A stretch of 64,000 nt of DNA from JAWLAT01 sp041395325 (GCA_041395325.1 JAWLAT010000024.1:14518-78517), one strand, 5' to 3'; counted from the first letter of the stretch, positions 17,126 through 27,787 are shown. Notes: a model not told the origin generated them from the letters alone. Made by a program: numbers and translations.

Positions 17126-17138
17126 TATCATTGTTTTA
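17126..17138 (+). promoter_or_regulatory. IHF-like site upstream of P6
   Basis: TATCATTGTTTTA matches WATCAANNNNTTR with one mismatch, in an AT-rich tract about 30 bp upstream of the -24 element. Confidence 0.3.
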
Positions 17139-17240
17139 TATATCTTTTTTGTTTCAACCTGAGTCACCGAACAGCAGTTCTCCGTCGACAGCGGCTGGAT
17201 ACCCACAGGGCGAACTGCATGCCATCCATGGCGGATTGCC

Positions 17241-17253
17241 CGGCAACTTGCAT
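17241..17253. promoter_or_regulatory. Candidate upstream activator site for P6
   Basis: On the minus strand it reads ATGCAAGTTGCCG, nearly the same as the site at 21895-21907. It is about 145 bp upstream of P6. Confidence 0.35.
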
Positions 17254-17758
17254 GACCGCTCGGCCAGCGAAGGCAAGGCATGGAAGCAAGCCGCGAACCG
17301 ACCGGGTCCCAGAGAGCAGGGGCAGTGAGCGAACCTGGGGCTGCTGGACGGCGACTCGATGATCAGGGACGACAACGAGACCGCCACTTGAATGAATCGG
17401 GTCGGTCATTGGCATGGCTCGGAACGCGACAGGGCATGGCGCAGATGCCTGACCCATATGGCTCCCGCTGGGTATCGGTTCGCACATGCCACGGGCGTAC
17501 CTGGCGGCGAATACAAGGCTGAACGCAACTTGTGATGGCGCAGCGCATGCGGGGGGCCAGGCAGCGGAATACTGCAGCAACGAACATGCGCGTTTGGGGG
17601 TTCAAATCGGGGAACGATCGATCCGCGCGTTGGTGACGGTCAATCGACGGCAGGCTGACAGGTGCGCCATTGTGGTGCGATCTGCCATCGAACCTGGAAC
17701 GAACGTCGGCCAGTCGTGCTCAGCGCATGCGGCCAATTGCGACGACCAAGGCCTGGCT

Positions 17759-18931
17759 TCAGCTCGCGGCCTCGGTTGATGGTGCGGGTGCCGACATCTG
17801 CTCAGGCGTCTGCGCCTTGCGCGATCGCCGTGGTGCCTTGGGCGGTCGACACAACAGCGTGGTCCACAGCCCGTTGGGATCCAGACCTTCGAGCGCCACC
17901 TTGACCACAACCAGCATCGGCACGCCGAGCAGAAAGCCCGGGACACCCCACAACCAGCCCCAGATCATCAGCCAGATGACGATGACCAGCGGGTTGATCG
18001 CAAAACCTCGGCCCAGCCAGGTGGGTGTCACTACCTGACCTTCGATCAGATTCAGACCGGCGTAGGTGAGCGCCGGCAACATCGCCTGCGGCAGCGTCTC
18101 GTACTGGTCCAGGCCGAGCAGGAACAGCAGCAGGCTCAGCACGAAGGGACCGAGATAGGGAATGAAGTTGACCAGAGTGGCCAGCGCGCCCCAGAGCAAG
18201 GGATTGCGGATCCCGAGCACGGCAAAGGTGCCAGCCACGGCCAGACCCAGACCCACGTTGATGCAGGTGATGGTCAACATGTAGCGCGGAATCTGCGCCT
18301 GAATGGCGCGAGCCACATCCAGACTCATCTGCTTGCCACGGCGGTCCGGGGAGCGGTCGATCATGCGTTGCAGCAGACCGCCACCGAAGACCAGAAAGAA
18401 GTAGACCAGAATCAGGCTGGCCGCCAGATTGCCCAGCGCCACCGTGCCAAGTGCCAGCGCACGTTGCGCAAAGCTGGGCGGCTCAACGATCACGCGCGGC
18501 TGCCGCGGGTCTGGTTTGCCGTCGGACAGCTCGGTCAGCGCGGTGATCGTTTCATCGACCGGATTGTTTTCGGCCCAGTCGTGGGTGGTGTCGAGAATGC
18601 GCTTCTTGGCCCGCTCGATCGTCCCGGGCAGTTCGGTCATGGCGGTCACGGCCGGATCGTAGACCGCGTACAGCGTGCCGCCCACGCCACCCACGGCGAT
18701 GGTCAGCGCCAGCAGGGCGCCCAGCCAACGCGGGATCCAGCAGCGGCGCAACATGCGCACGACAGGTTGCAGAAGCAGTGCGGCCAGCAGCGCACCCACA
18801 ATGGGAACCAGCAGCGCGGAGGCGATCCAGGCCACGTGGGCGGCGGCCACCACGACCAACAGTTCCAGCAACAGGGGTCGAGCGGCCGGTGTCACGGAAT
18901 CCACTGCGGTCGTTGGCGGCGTTGGGCTCAT
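17759..18931 (-). CDS. AI-2E family (PerM/YdiK-like) membrane permease
   Basis: The 390-residue protein has about seven to eight membrane helices. An N-terminal helix pair (LLLELLVVVAAAHVAWIASALLVPIVGALLAALLLQPVV) and a long soluble loop of about 100 residues come first. The conserved C-terminal half has FIPYLGPF and a NLIEGQVVTPTWLGRGFAINPLVI signature. The family was named from an AI-2 exporter, but substrates are mostly unknown. Its start overlaps the preceding gene's stop by 4 bp (ATGA). It is the last gene of a four-gene operon starting with the YqjD-like gene. Confidence 0.88.
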   Translation of the reverse strand: MSPTPPTTAVDSVTPAARPLLLELLVVVAAAHVAWIASALLVPIVGALLAALLLQPVVRMLRRCWIPRWLGALLALTIAVGGVGGTLYAVYDPAVTAMTELPGTIERAKKRILDTTHDWAENNPVDETITALTELSDGKPDPRQPRVIVEPPSFAQRALALGTVALGNLAASLILVYFFLVFGGGLLQRMIDRSPDRRGKQMSLDVARAIQAQIPRYMLTITCINVGLGLAVAGTFAVLGIRNPLLWGALATLVNFIPYLGPFVLSLLLFLLGLDQYETLPQAMLPALTYAGLNLIEGQVVTPTWLGRGFAINPLVIVIWLMIWGWLWGVPGFLLGVPMLVVVKVALEGLDPNGLWTTLLCRPPKAPRRSRKAQTPEQMSAPAPSTEAAS

Positions 18932-19302
18932 GGCTCACCTGGCGAACTGAACGATGCATCGGCCGAAGTCGCTGGGTCGTGGTTGGAAGGCTCCAGCTGG
19001 GCCTCGATCCATGGCAGCACCACTGGCGCAATCTGGGTGAGCAGGCTGGACCAGGCCAGCACTGTGGAGGGGCGCGAACGTGGCGCTTCGGCGCAGTCAC
19101 AATCAGCACGGTCGGCTTCGGAATCCGCTGAATGCCCGGCTGCGCGCCAACCCGCCAGACCGACACCGGCCAGCAGCACCGGCCATTTCCAGCGCTGCCA
19201 ATGGCTGTCGAGTTGCGCCGCTTCGAGCATGGCGCCCTGCTGTCGCAGACGTAGTTGCTCGCGTGCCAGCAGCACACGACGACGGGCGTTGCGCAGGCTC
19301 AT
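18928..19302 (-). CDS. Small membrane-anchored protein of unknown function (YqjK position)
   Basis: The 124-residue protein starts MSLRNARRRVLLAREQLRLRQQ, a basic helix, then has one hydrophobic helix (WPVLLAGVGLAGWRAAG). I find no named domain. It follows the YqjE-like gene with a 4-bp overlap and overlaps the permease gene by 4 bp. Its place, basic N-terminus and single helix are reminiscent of E. coli YqjK, but sequence homology is not clear. The frame is open to 19389; I chose 19302 because it overlaps the upstream stop. Confidence 0.65.
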   Translation of the reverse strand: MSLRNARRRVLLAREQLRLRQQGAMLEAAQLDSHWQRWKWPVLLAGVGLAGWRAAGHSADSEADRADCDCAEAPRSRPSTVLAWSSLLTQIAPVVLPWIEAQLEPSNHDPATSADASFSSPGEP

Positions 19303-19832
19303 GCCACACGCTCCTGTTGAGCGGATGCGGCGGAAACCCCTGCGGGCGTTGTTTGGCGGTGCTCGTTGCCTGCGCTGAAAGTTGCCCATTCCCGCTGCTG
19401 TGCGCGCAGTTGCGCGACCACATCGGCGATCTCGGGTGCTGGACTGGCATCAAACCAGTCCGCCATCTGCTCGCGGGTGGCTTGCAGCGACGCATCCCGA
19501 ATCAGTCGGGCCGACCAGCACCACAGTCCGAAGGCAATCAGCATGCAGGCGCCGGCGGCGGCGCTCAACGCCAGGTAGGGCGACTGACCGGACTGCATCA
19601 AGGCGACCACCAGAACGGCCAGCAAGCACAGCAGCGTGGTGAACAACAGCAGTCCACCGAAGAGTGTGCACAGCGCCAGCCGCACGGTCGCGCCGCGGGC
19701 CAGGGACAGATCGGCCAGCAACAGGCGCCAGCTGTCGCGCAGCGCCTCGCTGGCCGATCCGGCGACCGCCAGCGCCATGGCCCAGCCGGGAGGCCGGGCC
19801 AAGGCGCTGTCATTGTGGGTCGCGGTGGTCAT
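19299..19832 (-). CDS. YqjE / phage-holin-family III membrane protein
   Basis: The 177-residue protein has two adjacent membrane helices (LALCTLFGGLLLFTTLLCLLAVLVVAL and a second one about residues 90-110) between charged ends, as in the YqjE/holin-like family. These proteins are membrane anchors linked to stress response in proteobacteria; a true holin role is not implied. It lies 3 bp after the YqjD-like gene, the same pairing as E. coli yqjD-yqjE. Confidence 0.8.
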   Translation of the reverse strand: MTTATHNDSALARPPGWAMALAVAGSASEALRDSWRLLLADLSLARGATVRLALCTLFGGLLLFTTLLCLLAVLVVALMQSGQSPYLALSAAAGACMLIAFGLWCWSARLIRDASLQATREQMADWFDASPAPEIADVVAQLRAQQREWATFSAGNEHRQTTPAGVSAASAQQERVA

Positions 19833-19835
19833 GAC

Positions 19836-20237
19836 CTAGCGCCGGGCCAGCCGACCGACCAGATAGCCACCGGCCAGCGCGATGCCAACGGCGGCAAGCG
19901 GATGCTGGCGCAGCACCGATTCGCCCTTGCGCAGATAGCCCTGGCCCTCGGCCAGCAAGCGCTTGGCCTGCGCCTGAATCTCGGCGCCCGCTTCGGCCGC
20001 GGCGGCGCTGGCGGAATTGGCAGCGCCACCGATGTGCTCGCGCACTGGATCGGCAGAAGCGGCCAGATCCGCCCGCACATGCTCGGCGGAGTCATTCAGC
20101 GCCTGCTTCACGGCGGCACCGGCTTCGGCCAGATGGGCCTTGGCCTCACGCAGATTGCGCCGCACAGGCTGGCTGGGATTGCCCACCGCCGACGGGGTCG
20201 GGATTGGATCGTTCGTTTGGGGCATGTTCGCGTTCAT
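19836..20237 (-). CDS. DUF883 (YqjD/ElaB-like) membrane-anchored protein
   Basis: The 133-residue protein has a long Ala/Glu-rich helix (residues ~25-105) and ends in the family's C-terminal helix with a glycine motif (AAVGIALAGGYLVGRLARR). YqjD and ElaB are inner-membrane, stationary-phase proteins reported to bind ribosomes. It is the first gene of an operon with the YqjE-like, small membrane and AI-2E-family genes. AGAGGACAGC precedes the ATG at reasonable spacing. A sigma-54 element is at 20292-20308. Confidence 0.85.
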   Translation of the reverse strand: MNANMPQTNDPIPTPSAVGNPSQPVRRNLREAKAHLAEAGAAVKQALNDSAEHVRADLAASADPVREHIGGAANSASAAAAEAGAEIQAQAKRLLAEGQGYLRKGESVLRQHPLAAVGIALAGGYLVGRLARR

Positions 20238-20291
20238 GCAGCTGTCCTCTGGTTGGGGGGAGTGAAGCCTTGCGGCTCCCAGCGCAGCTGC

Positions 20292-20308
20292 TGCACGCGG
20301 CGTGCCAG
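20292..20308 (-). promoter_or_regulatory. Putative sigma-54 promoter of the YqjD-like operon (P7)
   Basis: The minus strand reads CTGGCACGCCGCGTGCA: a perfect TGGCACG, correct spacing and GTGCA at -12. The expected start is about 43 nt before the ATG at 20237. Confidence 0.7.
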
Positions 20309-20324
20309 TTCATCGAATATCACT

Positions 20325-20337
20325 TAGAACCTTGATT
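20325..20337 (-). promoter_or_regulatory. IHF-like site upstream of P7
   Basis: The minus strand reads AATCAAGGTTCTA, one mismatch from WATCAANNNNTTR. It lies 17 bp upstream of the -24 element, about the same distance as at P9 and P10. Confidence 0.4.
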
Positions 20338-20395
20338 TTTAAACACGTTTTTGACTCGACACTGGCCGGGCTGGCTGGCTCATTCGCGCCGGCAG

Positions 20396-20408
20396 CTGCA
20401 ATGTGCAC
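20396..20408. promoter_or_regulatory. Candidate upstream activator site for P7
   Basis: CTGCAATGTGCAC fits TGCA-N3-TGC. A second half, TTGC, lies at 20417-20420, with the same 25-bp overall spacing as the inverted pair at 21896-21920. It is about 90 bp upstream of the P7 -24 element. Confidence 0.4.
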
Positions 20409-20434
20409 ATCTCGTATTGCGACTTGCACGAGAC

Positions 20435-21766
20435 CTATTCGTCGCGTTGCGGCTTGAGCAGATTGGCCTCGCCCAGCTGCTGCCGCTCGATCGCCAGATC
20501 GGCCTCCACCTGGTCGCCCGGCGGACTGGTCGGCAGCTCGGGCGTGCTGGGCTCGGCTGGCCGCGGTCCTCGGTCGGCGGTCGCCACTGGCATCGAGGCC
20601 GGGGCAGCCAACAGCGGTGGCTGACCATCGAGCAGAATGCGGAACTGCGGCTCCGGCAAACTGACACCGGCATCCTCGAGAGCGGTCTTGGCCCGCATCA
20701 GGCACAGGCTGCGGGCGGCCTGGAAATCGTGGCGGCGTTGGTCCACCCAACCCGAGTAGCGCACCACCACGTTGGAATCACCCAGCTCGCTCACCACGGC
20801 CCGCGGCTCCCGCTCGGCCGACACCACGCCACTGCCGGCAATGGCGGCAATGCCCAGCTGCTGCGCCTGCGCCAGATCGTCGGTGGCCCCCACACCCAGT
20901 TCAAACTGGAAGCGCCGCAAGGGGTTGCGGGTGTAGTTGAGCATCACCGCATTGAAGACCTTGCTGTTGGGAATGCGCAGGTGATTGCCATCGAGCGTCA
21001 TCAGCAGCGTTGCCCGGGTCGTCAGGCCCACGACCTTGCCTTCGTGACCGTCGATACTGAGGTGATCCCCTGGGGCGAAGGGCTGACGCAGGCTCAGCAG
21101 AATGCCCGCCAGGTGGTTTTCGATGATGTCCTTGAAGGCGAAACCCAGCGCGATGCCCACCACACCGGCGGCACCGAGCAGCGCACCGACCATCGCCGTC
21201 AGATCAAGCAGTTCCAGCGCCAACAGCAGGCCCACGCCGAGGCTCAGCAAGCGGACGCCCTGCCCGGCCAACTCGGCCAGATAGGGATTGCCACGTCCGA
21301 GGGCGCGGACCAGGCGTAGCCGGCCCAACCAGCGACCCAGCTGCCAGCCCAGCCAGACCAACAGTGCGGCGACCAGCCACAGCGGCAACCAGGCCAGTGC
21401 ACTGCGGCCCAGTTCCAGCAGGCGACCCAGCGCCGGTTCGATGCGGGTCTGCAACGAAGGATCGAGTTGCATCCGATCCGCCACGGGGACCGGCTCCACC
21501 GCGGCACCCACGACAGCCAGCGCGCGTTCGCGCTCAGCGTTGTCGTCGACCAGCCCCTGCAGTTCGACCGCGCCATCGCGCAACTCGGCCTGCAGATCCG
21601 GCAAGCCCGCGCTGGCCAGCGCGGCCTCCGCCTGGGCTTGCGTATCCGCAGCGGCGGCAGCGACCGTCGTGGACTCGCCAGGTGGCGGCAAGGGCGTGGC
21701 CAAGACTGGCCAGCACAGGCCTGCCATCAGCAGCAGGCAGTACAGGTTTCGGAACAGCGGGGACAT
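20435..21766 (-). CDS. MscS-family channel with an N-terminal periplasmic BON-like domain
   Basis: The 443-residue protein has a signal peptide (MSPLFRNLYCLLLMAGLCWPVLA). A domain at about residues 42-98 (AEAALASAGLPDLQAELRDGAVELQGLVDDNAERERAL) has the helix-strand pattern of BON. Three membrane helices follow; the last is the pore helix with VGIALGFAFKDIIENHLAGILLS. The MscS beta domain has RQPFAPGDHLSI. The C-terminal ~70 residues are Pro/Glu-rich. The role is osmotic pressure relief with a possible lipid-binding sensor, which is inferred. A sigma-54 promoter is at 21801-21817. It is divergent from the three-BON gene. Confidence 0.85.
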   Translation of the reverse strand: MSPLFRNLYCLLLMAGLCWPVLATPLPPPGESTTVAAAAADTQAQAEAALASAGLPDLQAELRDGAVELQGLVDDNAERERALAVVGAAVEPVPVADRMQLDPSLQTRIEPALGRLLELGRSALAWLPLWLVAALLVWLGWQLGRWLGRLRLVRALGRGNPYLAELAGQGVRLLSLGVGLLLALELLDLTAMVGALLGAAGVVGIALGFAFKDIIENHLAGILLSLRQPFAPGDHLSIDGHEGKVVGLTTRATLLMTLDGNHLRIPNSKVFNAVMLNYTRNPLRRFQFELGVGATDDLAQAQQLGIAAIAGSGVVSAEREPRAVVSELGDSNVVVRYSGWVDQRRHDFQAARSLCLMRAKTALEDAGVSLPEPQFRILLDGQPPLLAAPASMPVATADRGPRPAEPSTPELPTSPPGDQVEADLAIERQQLGEANLLKPQRDE

Positions 21767-21800
21767 CGGTCATTCCTGGCAGACGGGGACGGCTTCATTC

Positions 21801-21817
21801 TGCAAGCCGCACGCCAG
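21801..21817 (-). promoter_or_regulatory. Putative sigma-54 promoter of the BON-MscS gene (P8)
   Basis: The minus strand reads CTGGCGTGCGGCTTGCA. The -12 half TTGCA is perfect; the -24 half differs at two positions. GG-N10-GC spacing is kept. The expected start is about 24 nt before the ATG at 21766. Confidence 0.55.
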
Positions 21818-21894
21818 CCCGTCTCGCGTACGCGCGTGAGCGCGGTCCTTTCATCCCATCTGGCGAAGCCCGATCCGGCGGCTTCCGACGTCGC

Positions 21895-21928
21895 ATGCAA
21901 ACTGCCCGAGGCACCTTGCAAGCTGCTG
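21895..21928. promoter_or_regulatory. Paired candidate activator sites between P8 and P9
   Basis: Two TGCA-N3-TGC sites, ATGCAAACTGCCC (21895-21907) and TTGCAAGCTGCTG (21916-21928), together form an inverted repeat: TGCAA..TGCC (21896-21906) mirrors GGCA..TTGCA (21910-21920) around base 21908. The pair is about 75-100 bp from both divergent sigma-54 promoters. Confidence 0.45.
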
Positions 21929-21962
21929 GGATCCCGTAGCGGCCCGGTCACCGAAAAACACC

Positions 21963-21975
21963 TAAACGATTGATT
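21963..21975 (-). promoter_or_regulatory. IHF consensus site upstream of P9
   Basis: The minus strand reads AATCAATCGTTTA, a full match to WATCAANNNNTTR. It is 19 bp upstream of the P9 -24 element, as expected for DNA bending between enhancer and promoter. Confidence 0.5.
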
Positions 21976-21993
21976 TTTAATTCTTTTGTAAGG

Positions 21994-22010
21994 TTGGCAC
22001 GGTGTCTGCA
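21994..22010 (+). promoter_or_regulatory. Putative sigma-54 promoter of the three-BON gene (P9)
   Basis: TTGGCACGGTGTCTGCA has a perfect -24 half and one difference in the -12 half (C for T). The expected start is about 48 nt before the ATG at 22069. Confidence 0.72.
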
Positions 22011-22068
22011 ACCGGTAGGGCGAGGGCAACAGCCCCACTGTCTGAAACCACCCCCAAGGAGGCAAGAC

Positions 22069-22947
22069 ATGAGCAACAACCGGAATGAATCGACGTTCAA
22101 GCGGACCCTGCTGACCGGCGCGCTGGTGCTGGCGCTGGGCGGCATGGGTGTGGCGCACGCTGGCGAACATGGCAAGGACATGAGCCAGAAGGCGTCGGAA
22201 ATGGCTGACGACACGGCCATGGCGATCAGCAACGCCCGCAAGGAAGCCACTCTGTGGACGACCTACGCCTTCAACGATCACCTGAGCGCTTTCGCCATCG
22301 ACGTCGAAGTGCAGGGCGACAAGGCCTTCCTGACCGGCACCGTCGAGTCGACGGTGGAGAAGGACCTGGCCGAGCAGATCGCGCTGGGTGTGGACGGCAT
22401 CGCCAAGGTCGACAACCAGCTGAAGGTCGATCCGGCCTGGCAGCCGGTGGCCCGCGAGGACAACAGCGATCGCAGCTTCAGCACGGCCGTGGCCGATGCC
22501 ACGCTGACCGCGCAGATCAAGTCCAAGCTGCTGTGGAATGAGAACACCGACGGCCTGGATATCAACGTCGACACCTATGAGGGCAAGGTCACGCTGCGTG
22601 GCATGGCCGATACCGATGCCAGCCGCGAGCTGGCCGGTCGTCTGGCCGCCAACACCGATGGCGTGCGCTCGGTCGACAACGAACTGTCGGTGGATCCGAC
22701 CGTGGCCAATGCCAGGGGCGATGACGAGCAGCCCATTGGCGATGCGTGGATCACCGCCAAGGTGAAGAGCACGCTGCTGCTGTCGCGTTCGGTCGATGGC
22801 TTCGGTATCGACGTGGACACCGACAACGGTCAGGTGAAGCTGACCGGCACGGTGGATTCCGGTGCCGAGCGTGACCTGGCCATCCGCCTGGCCGAAGACA
22901 TCAAGGGCGTCAAGGACGTCGACGCCAGCCAGCTGAAGGTTAGCTGA
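22069..22947 (+). CDS. Periplasmic protein with three BON domains
   Basis: The 292-residue protein has a signal peptide (cleavage near AHA-GE, residue 28). Three BON domains follow, at about residues 60-125, 140-210 and 220-290. Each has the pattern LW/IKSKLL...VDGxxIDVxxxxGxVxLxG(T/M)V. The family is OsmY-like and binds membrane lipid surfaces. AAGGAGG lies at ideal spacing before the ATG at 22069; the frame is open upstream without support. A terminator follows at 22959. The next two genes may be reached by read-through. Confidence 0.92.
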   Translation: MSNNRNESTFKRTLLTGALVLALGGMGVAHAGEHGKDMSQKASEMADDTAMAISNARKEATLWTTYAFNDHLSAFAIDVEVQGDKAFLTGTVESTVEKDLAEQIALGVDGIAKVDNQLKVDPAWQPVAREDNSDRSFSTAVADATLTAQIKSKLLWNENTDGLDINVDTYEGKVTLRGMADTDASRELAGRLAANTDGVRSVDNELSVDPTVANARGDDEQPIGDAWITAKVKSTLLLSRSVDGFGIDVDTDNGQVKLTGTVDSGAERDLAIRLAEDIKGVKDVDASQLKVS

Positions 22948-22958
22948 TCGTTCCCCCA

Positions 22959-23004
22959 GCGCCGCCTGCCTCCCCTCCCCCAACCGGCGCAGGCGGCGCC
23001 TTTT
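22959..23004 (+). terminator. Rho-independent terminator after the three-BON gene
   Basis: Perfect 11-bp arms, GCGCCGCCTGC (22959-22969) and GCAGGCGGCGC (22989-22999), enclose a 19-nt loop and are followed by CTTTTCT. Confidence 0.7.
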
Positions 23005-23030
23005 CTCCCCAGCCAGCAAGGAGCACTGTC

Positions 23031-23471
23031 ATGAGTGACAACACCAACACCCTGTCTGACATCGTCCAGGTGGCGCGCGACAGCGCCGAGTTCTACGACC
23101 ACGCCCGCAAGGAAGTGTCCAATCCGATCATCCAGAACCTGTTCGCCCGCATGGCGGCCAGCAAGCGTCGACTGATCGAGGCGCTGTCCACTCGCATCCT
23201 GCTCGAAGGCGATCAGCCGCCGGAGAGTGGCACCTGGCTGGGCGGCCTGCGCCAGTTCTATGCCGACGCCAAGGCGATGGTCGCCAGCAACGACGAAGCC
23301 GTTTACGTCTCGCAGCTGGAAGAGACCGAAGACCGCGTCATGGAGCAGTTGGAGAAGGCACTGGAGGACATCCAGGACCCGGCCGTCCGCACCAGCGTGC
23401 TGACTGTCATGCCGGACGCACGCGCCTCCCATGACGAAATGCGCCGGCTCAAGCAGCAATTGGCCGCCTGA
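23031..23471 (+). CDS. DUF2383 / PA2169-type four-helix-bundle protein
   Basis: The 146-residue, all-helical, acidic protein has the ferritin-like pattern of DUF2383 (LSDIVQVARDSAEFYDHARKEV, then YADAKAMVASNDEAVYVSQLEETEDRVM). It has no signal peptide, so it is cytoplasmic. The function is unknown; relatives appear in stress and stationary-phase regulons. AAGGAG precedes the ATG. It has no promoter of its own that I can see within the 80 bp after the terminator, so read-through from P9 is likely. Confidence 0.8.
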   Translation: MSDNTNTLSDIVQVARDSAEFYDHARKEVSNPIIQNLFARMAASKRRLIEALSTRILLEGDQPPESGTWLGGLRQFYADAKAMVASNDEAVYVSQLEETEDRVMEQLEKALEDIQDPAVRTSVLTVMPDARASHDEMRRLKQQLAA

Positions 23472-23505
23472 TCCTCATCCCATCACACCATTCAAGGAGC
23501 ACACC

Positions 23506-23703
23506 ATGAACAGCGACATCATCAAGGGCAAATGGAAGCAGATTCGCGGCCGCGTCAAGGAGCAATGGGGCGAGCTGACCGATGACGATCTGGATGTGGC
23601 CGAAGGTCACCGCGACTATCTGGTCGGCAAGATCCAGGAACGCTACGGCGTGGCCCGCGACAAGGCGGCCGAGAAGGTTCGCGAGTTCGAAGCCAGCCTC
23701 TGA
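23506..23703 (+). CDS. CsbD family stress protein (YjbJ-like)
   Basis: The 65-residue protein starts MNSDIIKGKWKQIRGRVKEQWGELTDDDLD and contains GHRDYLVGKIQERYGVARDKAAEKV, the complete CsbD pattern. CsbD/YjbJ proteins are abundant general-stress proteins of unknown mechanism. AAGGAG precedes the ATG at 23506. It lies 34 bp after the DUF2383 gene and is followed by a bidirectional terminator. Confidence 0.93.
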   Translation: MNSDIIKGKWKQIRGRVKEQWGELTDDDLDVAEGHRDYLVGKIQERYGVARDKAAEKVREFEASL

Positions 23704-23723
23704 CGCCTGTTCCGCTCGAACCC

Positions 23724-23762
23724 GCCCGGAGTCCGATCCCGCATCGGCCTCCGGGCTTTCTT
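23724..23762. terminator. Terminator hairpin between csbD and the convergent kinase gene
   Basis: GCCCGGAG (23724-23731) pairs with CTCCGGGC (23749-23756), with an inner CCGAT/ATCGG stem, followed by TTTCTTATT. It probably serves both strands. Confidence 0.7.
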
Positions 23763-24875
23763 ATTCGGCGCCGCTGGCGGCCGGCAGATCGATCACGAAC
23801 ACCGAACCGCCGCCCGGCCGATCCTCGTACCAGAGATCGCCGCCCATCTGCAGCGCATCTTCCTTGGCCAGCGACAGGCCCAGACCCGACGAGGACTCAT
23901 CCTGGGTGGGCCGGTTCTGCAAACGCGCAAAGCGTGAGAACAGCCGCTGCCGTTCCTCCGCCTGAATGCCGGGCCCCTGGTCCTTGACCGCAATGCGGAC
24001 TCGTCGGCCCGGGCCATCACCGGCCTCGATCAGCACGGTGGATTGCGCCGGCGAGTACTTCAGCGCGTTGGAGAGCAGGTTCTCCAGCACATGGGTCAGC
24101 GCATCGGCGTCGGCCAGTGCCAGCAACCCCTCGCGCAACCACTGCATCTGGATCTCGATGTCCTTGGCCTGCGCCTGCGGCTGGAACCGCTCCAGCAGAT
24201 CGTCGAGCAAGGGCTGCAATTCAACCTCACCCGGTTGCAGCTGGCGCAACAGCTCGCCTTCGGCGCGCCTTTCCAGATAGCGCTGGATGAAGCCCAGCGC
24301 GCGGTCGGCGCTGCGCTCGATCAGGCTGCCCAGTTGGGCCACCCGGTCCGGAGACTGTCCCGGCCGGCTCAGCAGCTGGGCGCTGAAGCGCACGCTGGAC
24401 AGCGGGTTCTTCAGGTCGTGGGCGACCATGGAGGCCAGCTTCTCGCGCTCGGCGGCGACCCGCTTGAGGTGGTCACGCACCAGCTTCAGTTCGATGTGCA
24501 AGCGCACGCGCGCCAACAGCTCGTCGGCCACGAAGGGCTTGGCCACATAGTCGACCACGCCGGCCTCGAAGGCGCGCACCAGATGCTCGCGGTCGGCATG
24601 CGCGGTCAGCATGATGACGGGCAGTTCCGGATGAGTCTCACGGATGCGGCGCATCACTTCCAGGCCGTCCATGCCGGGCATCACCAGATCCAGCAGCACC
24701 AGATCCGGTTGCGCCGCCTCCAGTCGCTGCAGCGCCTGCTCGCCGTTGAGGGCAGGCACGACATCAAAGCCGGTCTGGCTGAGGATCGTACCCAGCAAGC
24801 GAATGTTCGGCTCCTGGTCGTCCACCGCCAGGACGATGGGGTCGCGCGCACCGACCCAACGCTTCAATCTTGAGG

Positions 24876-24879
<4 letters not shown>
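23761..24879 (-). CDS. Response-regulator/histidine-kinase protein (REC-HisKA-HATPase)
   Basis: The 372-residue cytoplasmic protein has an N-terminal receiver domain (VLAVDDQEPN, phosphoacceptor Asp in LVLLDLVMPGMDG near residue 60, Lys in VAKPF). A HisKA helix with the phospho-His in MVAHDLKNPLSS near residue 153 follows, then the ATPase N box NLLSNALKYSP, G1 DQGPGI and G2 GLGLSLA. Such input-receiver kinases sit mid-relay. The start overlaps the upstream kinase gene's stop by 4 bp (ATGA), so the two are translationally coupled. Confidence 0.9.
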
Positions 24880-27119
<2,240 letters not shown>

Positions 27120-27221
27120 CTGCGGGAGTCCGCCACCGGGGTGGCATGACGGACCGATTGGCTTCGCGAAAACCTGAGCAGTCTACCCATCCGGGCCACA
27201 TCCTGCTGACATGAAGGTCAA

Positions 27222-27247
27222 GGCCAGCGACATTGGCGTCGCTGACC
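27222..27247 (-). terminator. Hairpin after tspO
   Basis: On the minus strand GGTCAGCGAC (27247-27238) pairs with GTCGCTGGCC (27231-27222) around a 6-nt loop, with one G-T pair. The following sequence TTGACC is only weakly U-rich. Confidence 0.4.
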
Positions 27248-27259
27248 GGCGGAAATGAT

Positions 27260-27787
27260 TCAGTTCATCAGCCAGATCACGCCGTTGAGAACCAAGGCAA
27301 AGCTGACCCAGAGCCAGTAGGGCACCAGCAGCGCGGCCGCGAGCGGGCGCAGGCGGTGAAATCCGATCAGCGTCCATACCAGCGTCAACCAGAGCAGGCA
27401 CAGCACGCCGAAGGCTGGACCCGGCAAGTGCAAACCGAAGAACACGGGCGTCCACGCGACATTGAACAGCCACTGCAGGGCGAAGATCGCCATGGCGCTG
27501 CGCCGTTGCGCGGCGGTGGCATCACAGACATGAATCAGCCAGAGACTGATGCCCATCAGCACATAGAGCGTCAGCCACACGGGGCCGAATACGGCACCGG
27601 GCGGCGTCCAGCTGGGCTTGGCCAGATCGGCATACCAGGCGTCCGGCGGGAACAGCAGCCCGGTGAGGGCCGCGGCCGAGGTGGCCAGGATGAACAGCGG
27701 CAGCAGCAACCATCCTGACCAGGGGATCGAACGGGATGGCGCGCTGCGCGTCAGGGAAACTCGATTGGGGATTGTTGAAGCAGACAT
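27260..27787 (-). CDS. TspO/MBR family membrane protein
   Basis: The 175-residue protein has five predicted membrane helices. It carries the family's hallmark after helix 1: WYADLAKPSWTPPG, then VFGPVWLTLYVLMG. The later LQWLFNVAWTPVFFG is also typical. TspO proteins bind porphyrins and respond to light and stress. The first ~20 residues (MSASTIPNRVSLTRSAPSRS) are longer than usual and the start is uncertain. It lies downstream of the DUF1328 gene on the same strand and could be expressed from P10. Confidence 0.92.
   Translation of the reverse strand: MSASTIPNRVSLTRSAPSRSIPWSGWLLLPLFILATSAAALTGLLFPPDAWYADLAKPSWTPPGAVFGPVWLTLYVLMGISLWLIHVCDATAAQRRSAMAIFALQWLFNVAWTPVFFGLHLPGPAFGVLCLLWLTLVWTLIGFHRLRPLAAALLVPYWLWVSFALVLNGVIWLMN

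Larger units (their letters stand above)
17019..17758. other. Gene-free region between the BON gene and the permease gene
   Basis: No supported gene is present. Open frames here are short, lack ribosome sites and do not resemble proteins. The segment 17100-17160 is unusually AT-rich. It holds the P6 promoter candidate, an IHF-like site and a TGCA-N3-TGC site. Nothing else was recognised from about 17260 to 17758. Confidence 0.5.

Noticed and set aside
17590..17612. GGGGGTTCAAATCGGGG resembled a tRNA T-arm.
   Set aside because: No acceptor, D or anticodon stems can be drawn around it.
17164..17779. Open frames on both strands of the 17.1-17.8 kb gap, e.g. 17164-17580 minus and 17486-17779 plus.
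   Set aside because: No ribosome site, no recognisable motif and Arg/Cys-rich shadow-like composition.
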